Positions 17,529 to 26,557 of a stretch of 64,000 nt of DNA are shown here, piece by piece. Location: the NCBI RefSeq assembly GCF_003490595.1, contig NZ_QQGY01000001.1, positions 248,001 to 312,000 of the forward strand, given 5' to 3'. Position 1 is the stretch's first letter, and each line of letters opens with the position of its first letter. The position numbers were made by a program, and so were the translations under genes. The notes under the pieces were generated by a model that saw nothing but the letters and a program-made list of their open reading frames with translations, was not told the origin of the DNA and searched no databases. The DNA comes from Haemophilus haemolyticus_L. GTDB taxonomy: Bacteria; Pseudomonadota; Gammaproteobacteria; Enterobacterales; Pasteurellaceae.

Positions 17529-18425
17529 ATGGATTATTTAGATAAACTCTCCCATTTAGCACAAGTGCGTGGGGAAATTAATATTCGCTGTGAATTTCAA
17601 GGTGAATGGCAAGTTGCCCACCAAGAAAAAGATGCAGGAAAAGGCGTATTCCATCTTATTGAACAAGGCGAATGCTGGCTTACACTCGGACAAAAGCAAT
17701 TTCATTTAAAGGAAGGTGATATCTTTTTCCTTCCCCAAAATCAACCGCACTTTATGCATCATTCGTCTGATAAAACAAAGGACGTGTCATTGAAAAAAAG
17801 CTGGCAAGGTGCATTTGAATTATATCAAGTAGGGCAAGGCACGCCTGATTTAAAAATGTTCTGCGGGGCGTTTTATTATCAGCAAGATGCACTCCTCACC
17901 GCGTCTATGCCTGAATACTTGCATCTCAATTTATGCGATACACCGATTCATCCTTTGGTTCAACTTTTTCTACAAGAAGCACAAAAAAACGATGCAGGCA
18001 CGAAATCAGTCGTCGATGCACTTTCGAATGTGCTTTTAATTTATATTTTACGCCATGCGATTCAAGAGAACTTAATCACAGGCGGTGTGCTACTCGCGTT
18101 GCAAGATAAGCGATTAAATGCGGTGCTAGGTGCGATATTACAACATCCTCAAGAAGATTGGCGAATTGAACAGTTAGCCGATCTTTCTGCAATGTCTCGT
18201 GCAAACTTTATTCGTGTTTTTCAACAACAACTTGGTATGTCGCCAGGGCGTTTTATTACTCAAGTGCGGTTACAATCGGCAGCGTTTTTATTAAAGCAAT
18301 CCCAACAATCCGTACTTGCTATTGCTTTAGAAGTTGGGTATCAATCGGAGGCGCATTTTAGTAAAGCCTTCAAGAATTACTACCAACTTTCGCCAAGCCA
18401 ATACAGAAAATCTGCCAGCCTATAA
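17529..18425 (+). CDS. AraC-family transcriptional regulator (cupin sensor)
   Basis: A 298-residue regulator. Residues ~1-190 form an AraC-type cupin sensor domain with the metal-site-like GDIFFLPQNQPHFMH. Residues ~200-298 form the double helix-turn-helix DNA-binding domain, with LADLSAMSRANFIRVFQQQL and the C-terminal signature VGYQSEAHFSKAFKNYY. The ligand is unknown. Its position suggests control of the divergent AhpD-like gene and perhaps the ABC exporter downstream, though a terminator separates them. Confidence 0.88.
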   Translation: MDYLDKLSHLAQVRGEINIRCEFQGEWQVAHQEKDAGKGVFHLIEQGECWLTLGQKQFHLKEGDIFFLPQNQPHFMHHSSDKTKDVSLKKSWQGAFELYQVGQGTPDLKMFCGAFYYQQDALLTASMPEYLHLNLCDTPIHPLVQLFLQEAQKNDAGTKSVVDALSNVLLIYILRHAIQENLITGGVLLALQDKRLNAVLGAILQHPQEDWRIEQLADLSAMSRANFIRVFQQQLGMSPGRFITQVRLQSAAFLLKQSQQSVLAIALEVGYQSEAHFSKAFKNYYQLSPSQYRKSASL

Positions 18426-18462
18426 ATTGGAGAATTTTTGCGCTATAATCACCAAGTTTTTT

Positions 18463-18490
18463 GAAAGGCAACATCTGTTGCCTTTTCTTT
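18463..18490 (+). terminator. Terminator after the AraC-type gene
   Basis: GAAAGGCAAC pairs with GTTGCCTTTT around a 4-base loop and is followed by CTTTTT, just upstream of the ABC transporter start. Confidence 0.7.
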
Positions 18491-18503
18491 TTAAGGAAAA
18501 GAT

Positions 18504-20348
18504 ATGTTTAACAAAATTTTTTCGTGGTTTGAAAACCGTTTAAATCCTTATCCAGAAGGTAATCCAACAACACCTAAAAAAGGCTTATTGCGTTTTATTT
18601 GGTCTAGCATGGAAGGAATGAAAGGCTGGATTCTCTTACTGACAGTGCTAACCGTTGGTACTGGTGTAATGGAAGCCGTATTATTCCAATTTATGGGAAT
18701 GCTTGTAGATTGGTTAGGGACATTTACGCCTGAGGCATTATGGCAAGAAAAAGGCCATTTATTAATTGGCATGGCTGCACTATTACTTGTTAGCATCGTG
18801 TGGGGATTTTTGGCCTCTACCGTACGTTTACAGACCTTACAAGGCGTATTTCCAATGCGATTACGTTGGAATTTTCATCGTTTAATGCTTGGACAAAGTT
18901 TGAGTTTTTATCAAGATGAATTTGCCGGCAGAGTGTCTGCCAAAGTCATGCAAACCGCACTGGCTGTTCGTGATACAGTGCTCACACTTGCGGATATGTT
19001 TATATATGTCATCGTATATTTTATTACATCAGGCTTAGTTCTCGCAGCATTAGATTCTTGGTTCTTACTGCCATTTATTGCTTGGATTACGATTTTTATT
19101 TTTATCCTACGAACCCTAATTCCTAAATTATCAAAAACGGCCCAACGACAAGCGGACGCTCGTTCTTTAATGACAGGACGCATTACAGATGCTTATTCCA
19201 ATATTGCCACAGTAAAATTATTCTCTCATGGTTCACGTGAAGCCGCTTATGCCAAACGTTCTATGGAAGATTTTATGGTCACAGTGCACGCCCAAATGCG
19301 CTTAGCCACATCGCTGGACACGCTCACCTATGCAGCTAATATTTTACTTACACTAAGCACCGCCGTACTCGGCATTATTTTATGGAAAAATGGTCAAGTT
19401 GGCGTGGGTGCAATAGCAACGGCAACGGCAATGGCATTACGTGTAAATGGGCTGTCTCGTTGGATTATGTGGGAATCTGCCCGTTTGTTTGAGAATATCG
19501 GAACCGTAAACGACGGAATGAATACTTTAACCAAACCTCACACTATTGTGGATAAACCTCAAGCATCGCCGTTACAAGTGACACAAGGGGAAATTAAGTT
19601 TAACGATATTACCTTTGCTTATGATCCGACAAAACCATTGCTCAATCATTTCAATCTCATCATCAAACCAGGTGAAAAAGTTGGACTGATCGGTCGTTCT
19701 GGCGCAGGAAAATCTACGATTGTGAACTTATTGCTTCGCTTCTATGAAGCACAACAAGGCGCGATTACCATTGATGGGCAAGATGTACTAGATGTGCAAC
19801 AAGAAAGCCTACGCCGCCAAATCGGTTTAGTGACTCAAGACACTTCTCTGCTACATCGCTCGGTGCGTGACAATATTATTTATGGACGCCCTAATGCCAC
19901 AGATGAAGAAATGGTTTTAGCTGCTGAACGAGCAGAAGCCGCTGATTTCATTCCATTCCTCACTGATGCTCAAGGCAGAAAAGGCTACGATGCCCATGTG
20001 GGTGAAAGAGGTGTAAAACTTTCAGGTGGTCAGCGTCAACGCATTGCTATTGCTCGTGTCATGTTAAAAGATGCACCAATTCTATTGTTAGATGAAGCCA
20101 CAAGCGCATTGGATTCGGAAGTGGAAGTGGCGATACAAGAAAGTCTCGATAAGATGATGGAAAATAAAACAGTGATTGCCATTGCCCATCGTTTATCCAC
20201 CATCGCAGCGATGGATCGCCTGATTGTGCTTGATAAAGGACAAATTGTTGAACAAGGTACCCATGCTGAATTACTGGAGCGTAATGGTCTGTACGCTAAA
20301 CTTTGGAATCATCAAAGTGGCGGATTTTTAAGTGAACATGCTGAATAA
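18504..20348 (+). CDS. ABC exporter, fused permease and ATPase
   Basis: A 614-residue half-transporter of the MsbA/multidrug type in the inner membrane. Six membrane segments fill residues ~30-330. The ATPase domain follows with Walker A GRSGAGKST, Q-loop VTQDTSLLHRS, signature LSGGQRQR, Walker B ILLLDEATSALD and the switch His in IAIAHRLS. The exported substrate cannot be inferred. It should work as a homodimer, as no partner gene is nearby. Confidence 0.9.
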   Translation: MFNKIFSWFENRLNPYPEGNPTTPKKGLLRFIWSSMEGMKGWILLLTVLTVGTGVMEAVLFQFMGMLVDWLGTFTPEALWQEKGHLLIGMAALLLVSIVWGFLASTVRLQTLQGVFPMRLRWNFHRLMLGQSLSFYQDEFAGRVSAKVMQTALAVRDTVLTLADMFIYVIVYFITSGLVLAALDSWFLLPFIAWITIFIFILRTLIPKLSKTAQRQADARSLMTGRITDAYSNIATVKLFSHGSREAAYAKRSMEDFMVTVHAQMRLATSLDTLTYAANILLTLSTAVLGIILWKNGQVGVGAIATATAMALRVNGLSRWIMWESARLFENIGTVNDGMNTLTKPHTIVDKPQASPLQVTQGEIKFNDITFAYDPTKPLLNHFNLIIKPGEKVGLIGRSGAGKSTIVNLLLRFYEAQQGAITIDGQDVLDVQQESLRRQIGLVTQDTSLLHRSVRDNIIYGRPNATDEEMVLAAERAEAADFIPFLTDAQGRKGYDAHVGERGVKLSGGQRQRIAIARVMLKDAPILLLDEATSALDSEVEVAIQESLDKMMENKTVIAIAHRLSTIAAMDRLIVLDKGQIVEQGTHAELLERNGLYAKLWNHQSGGFLSEHAE

Positions 20349-20380
20349 TGTTACTTTCCGCTATAGATAAAATCCATATA

Positions 20381-20414
20381 AAAAGGCACACATATAAAAA
20401 TATGCGTGCCTTTT
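20381..20414. terminator. Bidirectional terminator
   Basis: AAAAGGCAC pairs with GTGCCTTTT, with inner CATA/TATG, between the convergent ABC exporter and rdgB genes. Confidence 0.75.
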
Positions 20415-20436
20415 ATCATCATACTTTCAACTAAGC

Positions 20437-21024
20437 TTATAACTTACTTTTTAATACTTTCAATGCTCTTGCTCGATGAGAAATTTTTTTCTTCTCAGCT
20501 GTTTCTAATTCAGCAAATGTGCAACCTTGTTCTGGGCTAAAGAATAAACTGTCATAACCAAAACCATTTTCACCTTTTTCTTCAAAACCAATCGTACCAT
20601 TACACTCGCCTTCGGCAATAATTGGGGATGGATCTGTTGGATGCTGTAAAAACACGATACAACTCACAAATTTGGCTTGGCGTTTATCTTGTGCAACATG
20701 AGCAAGCTCTGCCAATAATTTCTCACGGTTTTTAGCATCATTGCCCTCTTCACCAGCATAACGTGCAGAATATAGACCAGGTGCGCCATTAAGTGCGGAA
20801 ACCACCAAGCCTGAATCATCCGCAATAGCAGGTAAACCTGATTTCTCTGATGCATAGCGCGCTTTTAATAACGCATTCTCAACAAAAGTTAAGCCTGTTT
20901 CTTCTGGGCTTTCAATGCCTAAATCTGTTTGCGCAATCACTTCAAAACCAAAATCAGATAGGACATCAGCCATTTCTTTCACTTTGCCTTTATTGCCTGT
21001 AGCAAGTACGATTTTTTGTTTCAT
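20437..21024 (-). CDS. rdgB: XTP/dITP diphosphatase (non-canonical purine NTP pyrophosphatase)
   Basis: Removes deaminated purine nucleotides (XTP, ITP, dITP) from the pool as the monophosphate plus pyrophosphate. The 195-residue Ham1-fold protein shows VLATGNKGKVKEM at the N-terminus, ADDSGLVVSALNGAPGLYSARYAG in the middle, and the late GFGYDSLFF and SHRARAL. It lies 11 bases behind kdkA on the same strand and is probably cotranscribed with it. Confidence 0.95.
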   Translation of the reverse strand: MKQKIVLATGNKGKVKEMADVLSDFGFEVIAQTDLGIESPEETGLTFVENALLKARYASEKSGLPAIADDSGLVVSALNGAPGLYSARYAGEEGNDAKNREKLLAELAHVAQDKRQAKFVSCIVFLQHPTDPSPIIAEGECNGTIGFEEKGENGFGYDSLFFSPEQGCTFAELETAEKKKISHRARALKVLKSKL

Positions 21025-21035
21025 AATCAGTCCTT

Positions 21036-21794
21036 TTATTGATGATAAGCTGTTGTTAAATCAGCCCAGTTTTGCTCAGTAAATTGAATATTCATTCGTC
21101 CAACTTCTTTTTCGAAGGAACGTTTTAAACGGTTCAGATTTTGCACTTTCCAAAAATCTCCAGATTTTTCACCGCACTTATCAAAGTCAATCAACCAACA
21201 TTTTTGCCCTTGTTCAGTTTGTTGAAGCAAAATATTGTGTGCATTCAAGTCTGTATGGCAAATCTGTAAATCATGTAGTTTTCGAATCAAACGACCAATT
21301 TGCATCCAAGTTTCTCTTGGCAATGTTTGTGTTTGTAAACGGGCGGTTAAATCCTGCGCATTTTCGATTTTTTCCGTCAAAATATCCGCTTGATAGCAAA
21401 TACCTAACTTGCCTTTTTGAATACGTGCGGCAATCGGTTTAGGCACAGGTAAACCCGCTTCATACAAACGTTGCAACAAATGAAACTCAGAAAAACTACG
21501 GGCAGTTTCAAGATCAGAAAAACGATAACGATCTCTGTTCAGTTTACCCCAAAGCCCACCGCGATAATAATGACGCAACGCACAATTTACGCCAAACCAA
21601 TCTTCCGTTTGCAAGAAATAAGTGGCGCCTCGACCTTTTGCACTTCCTATCACTCGCTCTTGTTTTTGCCAAAATTCTGCTTGGAAAAACTCGGTTGCTT
21701 GCTCAAAAGTGCGGTCAAAATTAAAGATAAAATATTGGTTATCTTGTTGGAATTGGTGCATGGAAATATTGTTATGAATAGAAAATGCACTCAT
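21036..21794 (-). CDS. kdkA: Kdo kinase
   Basis: Phosphorylates the single Kdo residue of Haemophilus lipid A at position 4, a feature of this genus. The 252-residue protein has the kinase-like fold of the InaA/KdkA group: the GRGATYFLQ loop, the catalytic-loop sequence HTDLNAHNILL, and the metal-binding IDFDKCG. An internal ATG at 21761 matches the usual start MHQFQQDNQ, giving 241 residues; neither ATG has a clear ribosome-binding site. It is divergent from opsX, another core-LPS gene. Confidence 0.93.
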   Translation of the reverse strand: MSAFSIHNNISMHQFQQDNQYFIFNFDRTFEQATEFFQAEFWQKQERVIGSAKGRGATYFLQTEDWFGVNCALRHYYRGGLWGKLNRDRYRFSDLETARSFSEFHLLQRLYEAGLPVPKPIAARIQKGKLGICYQADILTEKIENAQDLTARLQTQTLPRETWMQIGRLIRKLHDLQICHTDLNAHNILLQQTEQGQKCWLIDFDKCGEKSGDFWKVQNLNRLKRSFEKEVGRMNIQFTEQNWADLTTAYHQ

Positions 21795-21837
21795 TCTACT
21801 TTAAAATAGGCGCAAGTTAAATGAGAAAGGAATGTCA

Positions 21838-22881
21838 ATGCCACTTTTTACCGAAGCTCCAAAATCCCTTTGTATTCTCCGATTGTCAGCTGTAGGCGAT
21901 GTCTGTCATGCCTTAGCTGTAATTCAGCACATTCAGGCATGTTATCCCCAAACAGAAATTACGTGGATTGTAGGTAAAACCGAAATGGGTTTGCTTTCGG
22001 GCATTCCTAATATCACACTCATTCCTTACGATAAAAAGGCGGGATGGAAAGGCGTTTTATCACTCTGGAAACAACTAAAAAATAAACATTTTGATGCGCT
22101 ATTAAATATGCAAACAGCATTTCGTGCATCAATCCTTTCTTTAGGGATTAAAGCAAAATTCAAAATTGGATTTGGAGAAAAACGTTCTCGCGAAGGACAA
22201 TGGCTATTTGTAAATCGTCGTATCACCGATCCCTCATCGCCTCATGTATTAGATGGATTTATGGCTTTCGCTGAATATATTGGCGTACCGAAAGCAGAAC
22301 CGAAATGGGAATTAGCTATCTCACAAGATGATTATAAATTTGCCGATCAATTTATTGATTTCTCTCGTAAAAATTTATTAATTTCCCCTTGTTCTAGTAA
22401 AGCAGAAAAAGATTGGCTAATCGAACGTTATGCAGAGGTTGCCAATATTGCCCATCAGAATAATGTCAATGTAATTTTCTGCAGTTCGCCAGCCAAACGT
22501 GAATTAGAAATAGTCGAAAAAATTACCGCACTTTGCCATTTCACGCCAACCAATATTGCAGGAAAAACAAACCTAAAACAGCTTACCGCTTTAATTTCTA
22601 AGGTTGATTTGGTGCTTTCGCCAGATTCTGGCCCTGCCCATATTGCGACAACACAAGGAACACCTGTTATTGGCTTATATGCCTATCACAATCCTTTGCG
22701 GACTGCACCTTATAATAATTTAGATAACGTGGTATCAGTATATGAAGAAAATGCCCAAAAAGAATTTGGCAAACCGTCTTCTGAACTACCTTGGGCAACC
22801 AAACTAAAAGGGAAAAATTTGATGGCAGAGATTCAAGTCGAACCCATCATTGAACAAATGAAAAAATTGGGATTATTCTAA
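21838..22881 (+). CDS. opsX: LPS heptosyltransferase I
   Basis: Adds the first L-glycero-D-manno-heptose from ADP-heptose to Kdo-lipid A in the cytoplasm. The 347-residue GT9 protein has the N-terminal LCILRLSAVGDVCHALAVIQ, the ISPCSSKAEKDW donor-site region, and the C-terminal LSPDSGPAHIATTQGTPVIG. I prefer the second ATG (21838), because AAAGGA lies just before the first one and at proper distance from the second. Together with kdkA it builds the Kdo-phosphate/heptose inner core. Confidence 0.94.
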   Translation: MPLFTEAPKSLCILRLSAVGDVCHALAVIQHIQACYPQTEITWIVGKTEMGLLSGIPNITLIPYDKKAGWKGVLSLWKQLKNKHFDALLNMQTAFRASILSLGIKAKFKIGFGEKRSREGQWLFVNRRITDPSSPHVLDGFMAFAEYIGVPKAEPKWELAISQDDYKFADQFIDFSRKNLLISPCSSKAEKDWLIERYAEVANIAHQNNVNVIFCSSPAKRELEIVEKITALCHFTPTNIAGKTNLKQLTALISKVDLVLSPDSGPAHIATTQGTPVIGLYAYHNPLRTAPYNNLDNVVSVYEENAQKEFGKPSSELPWATKLKGKNLMAEIQVEPIIEQMKKLGLF

Positions 22882-22884
22882 AGA

Positions 22885-22914
22885 AAAAGCTCAGCTAATG
22901 CTGAGCTTTTATTT
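22885..22914. terminator. Bidirectional terminator
   Basis: AAAAGCTCAGC pairs with GCTGAGCTTTT around a 4-base loop, between convergent opsX and bamC. Confidence 0.85.
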
Positions 22915-23917
22915 ATCTTGCAATCAAGTTACTAATTGCTTGGTAAATTCTCTCGGCTGAATCGCCAGACAATGCCTTGCCTTTTTCATCCGAAATGACA
23001 ACGGAGCTTTGTCTACCATGATCAGATATTTGCATTTGGTAAGTACCGTTTTCAAGTTCTGGAAGCTCAGTTCCCATGCGCAACCAATCTTCTTTTTTTA
23101 ATGCTGAATATTTTAATTCACGATAACCTTTACCTGCAGTTTCAGATTTGATCGCAAAACCCACTTTAGGTAAAGCTCCACCTAATTTTTCCCATGCTTG
23201 ACCAAAATTAACATTCATCGCTAATGCAGTTTGACCATTCAAATCCTGAATAATTTGCGAAGCTACCGCTCCCACAGAAGCACTAGATAAATCTTGTTGC
23301 TGTTTGTTGTAAGCAGAAGTTAATGCAGACACAATGCGGTTTAAGCGTTCAGACGTATAACGTTGCTTATCGGATACACTTGGAGTGAAAATCACGCCAT
23401 CACGACGCATTTGTAAAACAGATACTGCTAGTGCACTCGCATCTTGAGCCATAACTTGTTCTACTTGATATTTAATCTCAGTGCCCGATTTATCACCAAT
23501 TCTTCCTGTTGGCGACCAGTCCGTCGTTAAAATCGCACCATTCGTCGTTGATGAAATACCGTCTTCTTTTAATAAGCGTTCAACTTGTTGGAGGTTATAC
23601 ACACTTGCTTGCTGTTCTGGATACACGATTAATGCTCGTTCACCATCGAATTGTGTTAATGAATTTTCAATAATCGCTAACGGTGTTGATGGAGGACGAA
23701 TATCAATATTTTCTCCCTTTTTCACAGCAATATTAGGCAACGCATAAGTATCGTCTGCTTTTGGTAGCATTACGCCCCCGCTCGCCAACGGTGAAAATCC
23801 AGGGATAGAAGCCTCTGATTTTTGGAAAGAATCATTAGCAGTCTTTAATGCTTCAGGATCAGACGAACAGCCAGCCAATACGATAACCGCTGCTAAACTC
23901 AACATTATTTTTTTCAT
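22913..23917 (-). CDS. bamC: Outer-membrane assembly lipoprotein BamC
   Basis: Lipoprotein of the BAM complex that folds beta-barrel proteins into the outer membrane. The 334-residue precursor has a signal peptide with lipobox VLAGC, the unstructured N-terminal PNIAVKKGENIDIRPPSTPL that binds BamD, and two helix-grip domains. It follows dapA by 98 bases on the same strand, the conserved dapA-bamC arrangement. Confidence 0.92.
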   Translation of the reverse strand: MKKIMLSLAAVIVLAGCSSDPEALKTANDSFQKSEASIPGFSPLASGGVMLPKADDTYALPNIAVKKGENIDIRPPSTPLAIIENSLTQFDGERALIVYPEQQASVYNLQQVERLLKEDGISSTTNGAILTTDWSPTGRIGDKSGTEIKYQVEQVMAQDASALAVSVLQMRRDGVIFTPSVSDKQRYTSERLNRIVSALTSAYNKQQQDLSSASVGAVASQIIQDLNGQTALAMNVNFGQAWEKLGGALPKVGFAIKSETAGKGYRELKYSALKKEDWLRMGTELPELENGTYQMQISDHGRQSSVVISDEKGKALSGDSAERIYQAISNLIAR

Positions 23918-24015
23918 ATTTGAACCTTAACTAAATTGAAAACTTTATGAATCTTGACCGCACTTCGACAGCCTATAATGCAAAAAGTTTAGGGGTAATG
24001 ACTTACCCCTGATTT

Positions 24016-24912
24016 TTATAATAATCCTGCGATTTTTAGTGCTTCTTCCACTTTTGGTTGAACCTCTTCGCTTAACACCGTCAATGGTAAGCGTAGATGT
24101 GCTGACTTAATTAAACCTAAACGATAAGCCGCCCATTTCACAGGAATTGGGTTTGATTCAATAAAGAGATCATGGTGTAAACGCATTAAGCGAGCATTAA
24201 TTTCTTCGGCTTTAGCAAAATCTCCCGTAAGAGCATAGCGACACATATCAGCCATATCTTTTGGTGCTAAGTTATTCGTTACAGAAATCACGCCTTCTGC
24301 ACCGAGTTTCATCGCATCCAAACTCGTTGCATCATCACCACTTAAAACGATGAAATCCTTGCCTGCGAGTTCTTTAATTTTGGTGACACGACTAATATCT
24401 CCAGTTGCTTCTTTAATACCAACAATGTTGTTGATTTTTGCTAAACGAGCAACAGTTTCTGGCTTCATATCGCTACCGGTACGACCTGGTACGTTATAAA
24501 GAATTTGCGGTAAATCTGTACATTCAGCAATGGCTTTAAAATGCTGGAAGATTCCTTCTTGGGTTGGTTTGTTGTAGTAAGGTACAACAGATAGACAACC
24601 TGCAACGCCGCTATCGCGTAATAATTTTGTCATTGTAATTGCTTCGCTTGTCGCATTTGCACCTGCACCAGCAATCACAGGAATACGCCCCTTGGCAAAT
24701 TCAACCGTCTTCTCAATAACCTTTACATTTTCTTCAATACTTAATGTTGCTGATTCACCTGTTGTTCCCACAGAAACAAGCGCATTAGAGCCTGCCTGAA
24801 CGTGATATTCCACCAATTTTTCTAAACAAGCGAAATCTACTTCGCCGTAATTATTCATTGGCGTAACAAGTGCAACAATACTACCTGAAAATAAATGATT
24901 TTGTGCTGACAT
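24016..24912 (-). CDS. dapA: 4-hydroxy-tetrahydrodipicolinate synthase
   Basis: Condenses pyruvate with aspartate semialdehyde at the start of the lysine/diaminopimelate branch. The 298-residue TIM-barrel enzyme has GTTGESATLS, the catalytic Tyr in YNVPGRTG, and the Schiff-base Lys in IVGIKEATGD. A uracil-rich leader and RBS GGAGG precede the ATG. Divergent bcp lies 101 bases away. Confidence 0.97.
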   Translation of the reverse strand: MSAQNHLFSGSIVALVTPMNNYGEVDFACLEKLVEYHVQAGSNALVSVGTTGESATLSIEENVKVIEKTVEFAKGRIPVIAGAGANATSEAITMTKLLRDSGVAGCLSVVPYYNKPTQEGIFQHFKAIAECTDLPQILYNVPGRTGSDMKPETVARLAKINNIVGIKEATGDISRVTKIKELAGKDFIVLSGDDATSLDAMKLGAEGVISVTNNLAPKDMADMCRYALTGDFAKAEEINARLMRLHHDLFIESNPIPVKWAAYRLGLIKSAHLRLPLTVLSEEVQPKVEEALKIAGLL

Positions 24913-25013
24913 AGAACCTCCGTTGGTTTTTTAATTTTATTATTTGGTATAGCTCGTTATAGTCGCTAAAATGACTTGAATTTGCAAATATTTTTTCATC
25001 AAAGGAGCTTTTT

Positions 25014-25481
25014 ATGAATCCATTATCCGTTGGTAGCCAAGCACCAATTTTTACGTTATTAAATCAGCAAGAACAACCCGTTTCTTTAAATGATTTTCGC
25101 GGTAAAAAAGTGTTAGTCTATTTTTACCCGAAGGCACTCACGCCTGGCTGTACAACACAAGCATGCGGATTGCGTGATAGTAAATCAGAATTAGATGAAT
25201 TAGGTTTAGTTGTACTTGGCATTAGCCCCGATACACCGAAAAAATTAGCTCAATTTATTGAGAAAAAAGCCCTTAATTTCACACTACTTTCCGATCCTGA
25301 TCACAAAATTGCAGAACAATTTGGTGTATGGGGGGAGAAAAAATTCATGGGTAAAACTTACGATGGTATTCACCGAATTAGTTTTTTAATTGATGAAAAC
25401 GGAAAAATTATTCACGTATTTGATAAATTCAAAACAACAGAACATCATCAAATTATCGTTGATTATCTTCGATCCCTATAA
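25014..25481 (+). CDS. bcp: Thiol peroxidase Bcp (atypical 2-Cys peroxiredoxin)
   Basis: Reduces hydrogen and organic peroxides in the cytosol using thioredoxin. The 155-residue AhpC/TSA-fold protein carries the peroxidatic and resolving cysteines in LTPGCTTQACGLRD and the later SDPDHKIAEQFGVWGEK. RBS AAAGGAG precedes the ATG. It ends before an uptake-signal hairpin. Confidence 0.95.
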   Translation: MNPLSVGSQAPIFTLLNQQEQPVSLNDFRGKKVLVYFYPKALTPGCTTQACGLRDSKSELDELGLVVLGISPDTPKKLAQFIEKKALNFTLLSDPDHKIAEQFGVWGEKKFMGKTYDGIHRISFLIDENGKIIHVFDKFKTTEHHQIIVDYLRSL

Positions 25482-25493
25482 CCCATCAAAAAT

Positions 25494-25522
25494 TACCGCA
25501 CTTTTCTATATAAAGTGCGGTA
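25494..25522. terminator. Terminator made of two inverted uptake signals
   Basis: TACCGCACTTT pairs with AAAGTGCGGTA around a 7-base loop. Paired uptake signals commonly serve as terminators in Haemophilus. Confidence 0.85.
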
Positions 25523-25587
25523 AAAATTCATTATTTTTTCAGTTCAATATTTACGCGTTATTCCGCCTTTGCTAGAATTTATCCTTG

Positions 25588-25609
25588 ATTGAAATTCATT
25601 CTCAATTAT
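25588..25609 (+). promoter_or_regulatory. Candidate Fur operator upstream of exbB
   Basis: An imperfect palindrome, TTGAAATTCATTCTCAA with AT flanks, lies about 40 bases before exbB. It resembles Fur boxes built from GATAAT units. Iron control of exbB-exbD-tonB is known in Haemophilus relatives; the site itself is by eye only. Confidence 0.5.
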
Positions 25610-25648
25610 ATTCCCAAGATATTTCTCAAATAATAAGGACAGAAAAAA

Positions 25649-26101
25649 ATGATGCAGCTTTTTGATTTTTTACAACAGTACAGTGACTACTTTATCATCG
25701 GTTTATTATTACTGATGAGCATTATTATGCTAGCCATGGTAATTGAACGTTATCTTTTCTTAAGAAAGGTAAACGTCGCACATTACTCTACCATTCACGC
25801 ATTAGATATCGATTTAAATCGCAATATGACCGTAATCTCCACCATTGGCGCAAATGCACCATATGTTGGTTTGCTTGGTACAGTTATCGGGATTTTATTA
25901 ACGTTCTATCAAATCGGTCATGGCGGTGGCGAAATTGACACTGGCGTGATTATGATGCACTTATCTTTAGCATTAAAAGCGACAGCATTGGGTATTCTTG
26001 TGGCTATTCCATCGATGGTGTTTTATAACGGTTTAGGTCGTAAAGTTGAAGTTAATCGTTTGAAATGGAAAGTGTTAAACGAACAAAAAGATAAGGAATA
26101 G
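25649..26101 (+). CDS. exbB: TonB-system energy transducer ExbB
   Basis: Inner-membrane proton-channel subunit that powers TonB-dependent import of heme, transferrin iron and similar. The 150-residue protein has three membrane segments and the conserved IGANAPYVGLLGTVIGILLT and LKATALGILVAIPSMVFYN. It is the short Haemophilus form, much smaller than E. coli ExbB. exbD follows after 3 bases. Confidence 0.95.
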   Translation: MMQLFDFLQQYSDYFIIGLLLLMSIIMLAMVIERYLFLRKVNVAHYSTIHALDIDLNRNMTVISTIGANAPYVGLLGTVIGILLTFYQIGHGGGEIDTGVIMMHLSLALKATALGILVAIPSMVFYNGLGRKVEVNRLKWKVLNEQKDKE

Positions 26102-26104
26102 TCC

Positions 26105-26548
26105 GTGAAAAAATTCGATGAAATCAACATTATCCCTTTCATTGATATTATGTTGGTGTTACTTGCTGTAGTACTTATCACTGCGTCTTTTATCTCTCAA
26201 GGTAAAATTCAAGTTAACGTACCTAAAGCCAGTACAGCCGTTGCATTTAAAGCTGATGAGCTTGCTAAATTATTGACTGTGACAGCGGATAAACAACTCT
26301 ATTTCAATGATAGACCTATTACGCAAGAAGCCCTAGAAGCAGAAATTGCCCAATGGAACAAAGATCAAAAAGTCACATTAAAAATTGATGCTGAAGCCTC
26401 TTTCCAAGATTTTGTTACCATTACAGATATGCTCTCTAAAAATGAGATCAAAAATGTAGCTATTGTTTCTATGAAAGATAAGGGTAAAAGTGCGGGTAAA
26501 AATCCTCAAGAATCTGCACCCACTCAATCTGTGCCAACGACGCCTTAA
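26105..26548 (+). CDS. exbD: TonB-system subunit ExbD
   Basis: Single-span inner-membrane partner of ExbB. The 147-residue protein has the N-terminal FDEINIIPFIDIMLVLLAV, which contains the proton-carrying Asp, and a periplasmic domain. The start is GTG at 26105. It is cotranslated with exbB and tonB in a tight operon. Confidence 0.95.
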   Translation: MKKFDEINIIPFIDIMLVLLAVVLITASFISQGKIQVNVPKASTAVAFKADELAKLLTVTADKQLYFNDRPITQEALEAEIAQWNKDQKVTLKIDAEASFQDFVTITDMLSKNEIKNVAIVSMKDKGKSAGKNPQESAPTQSVPTTP

Positions 26549-26557
26549 GGAATAATT

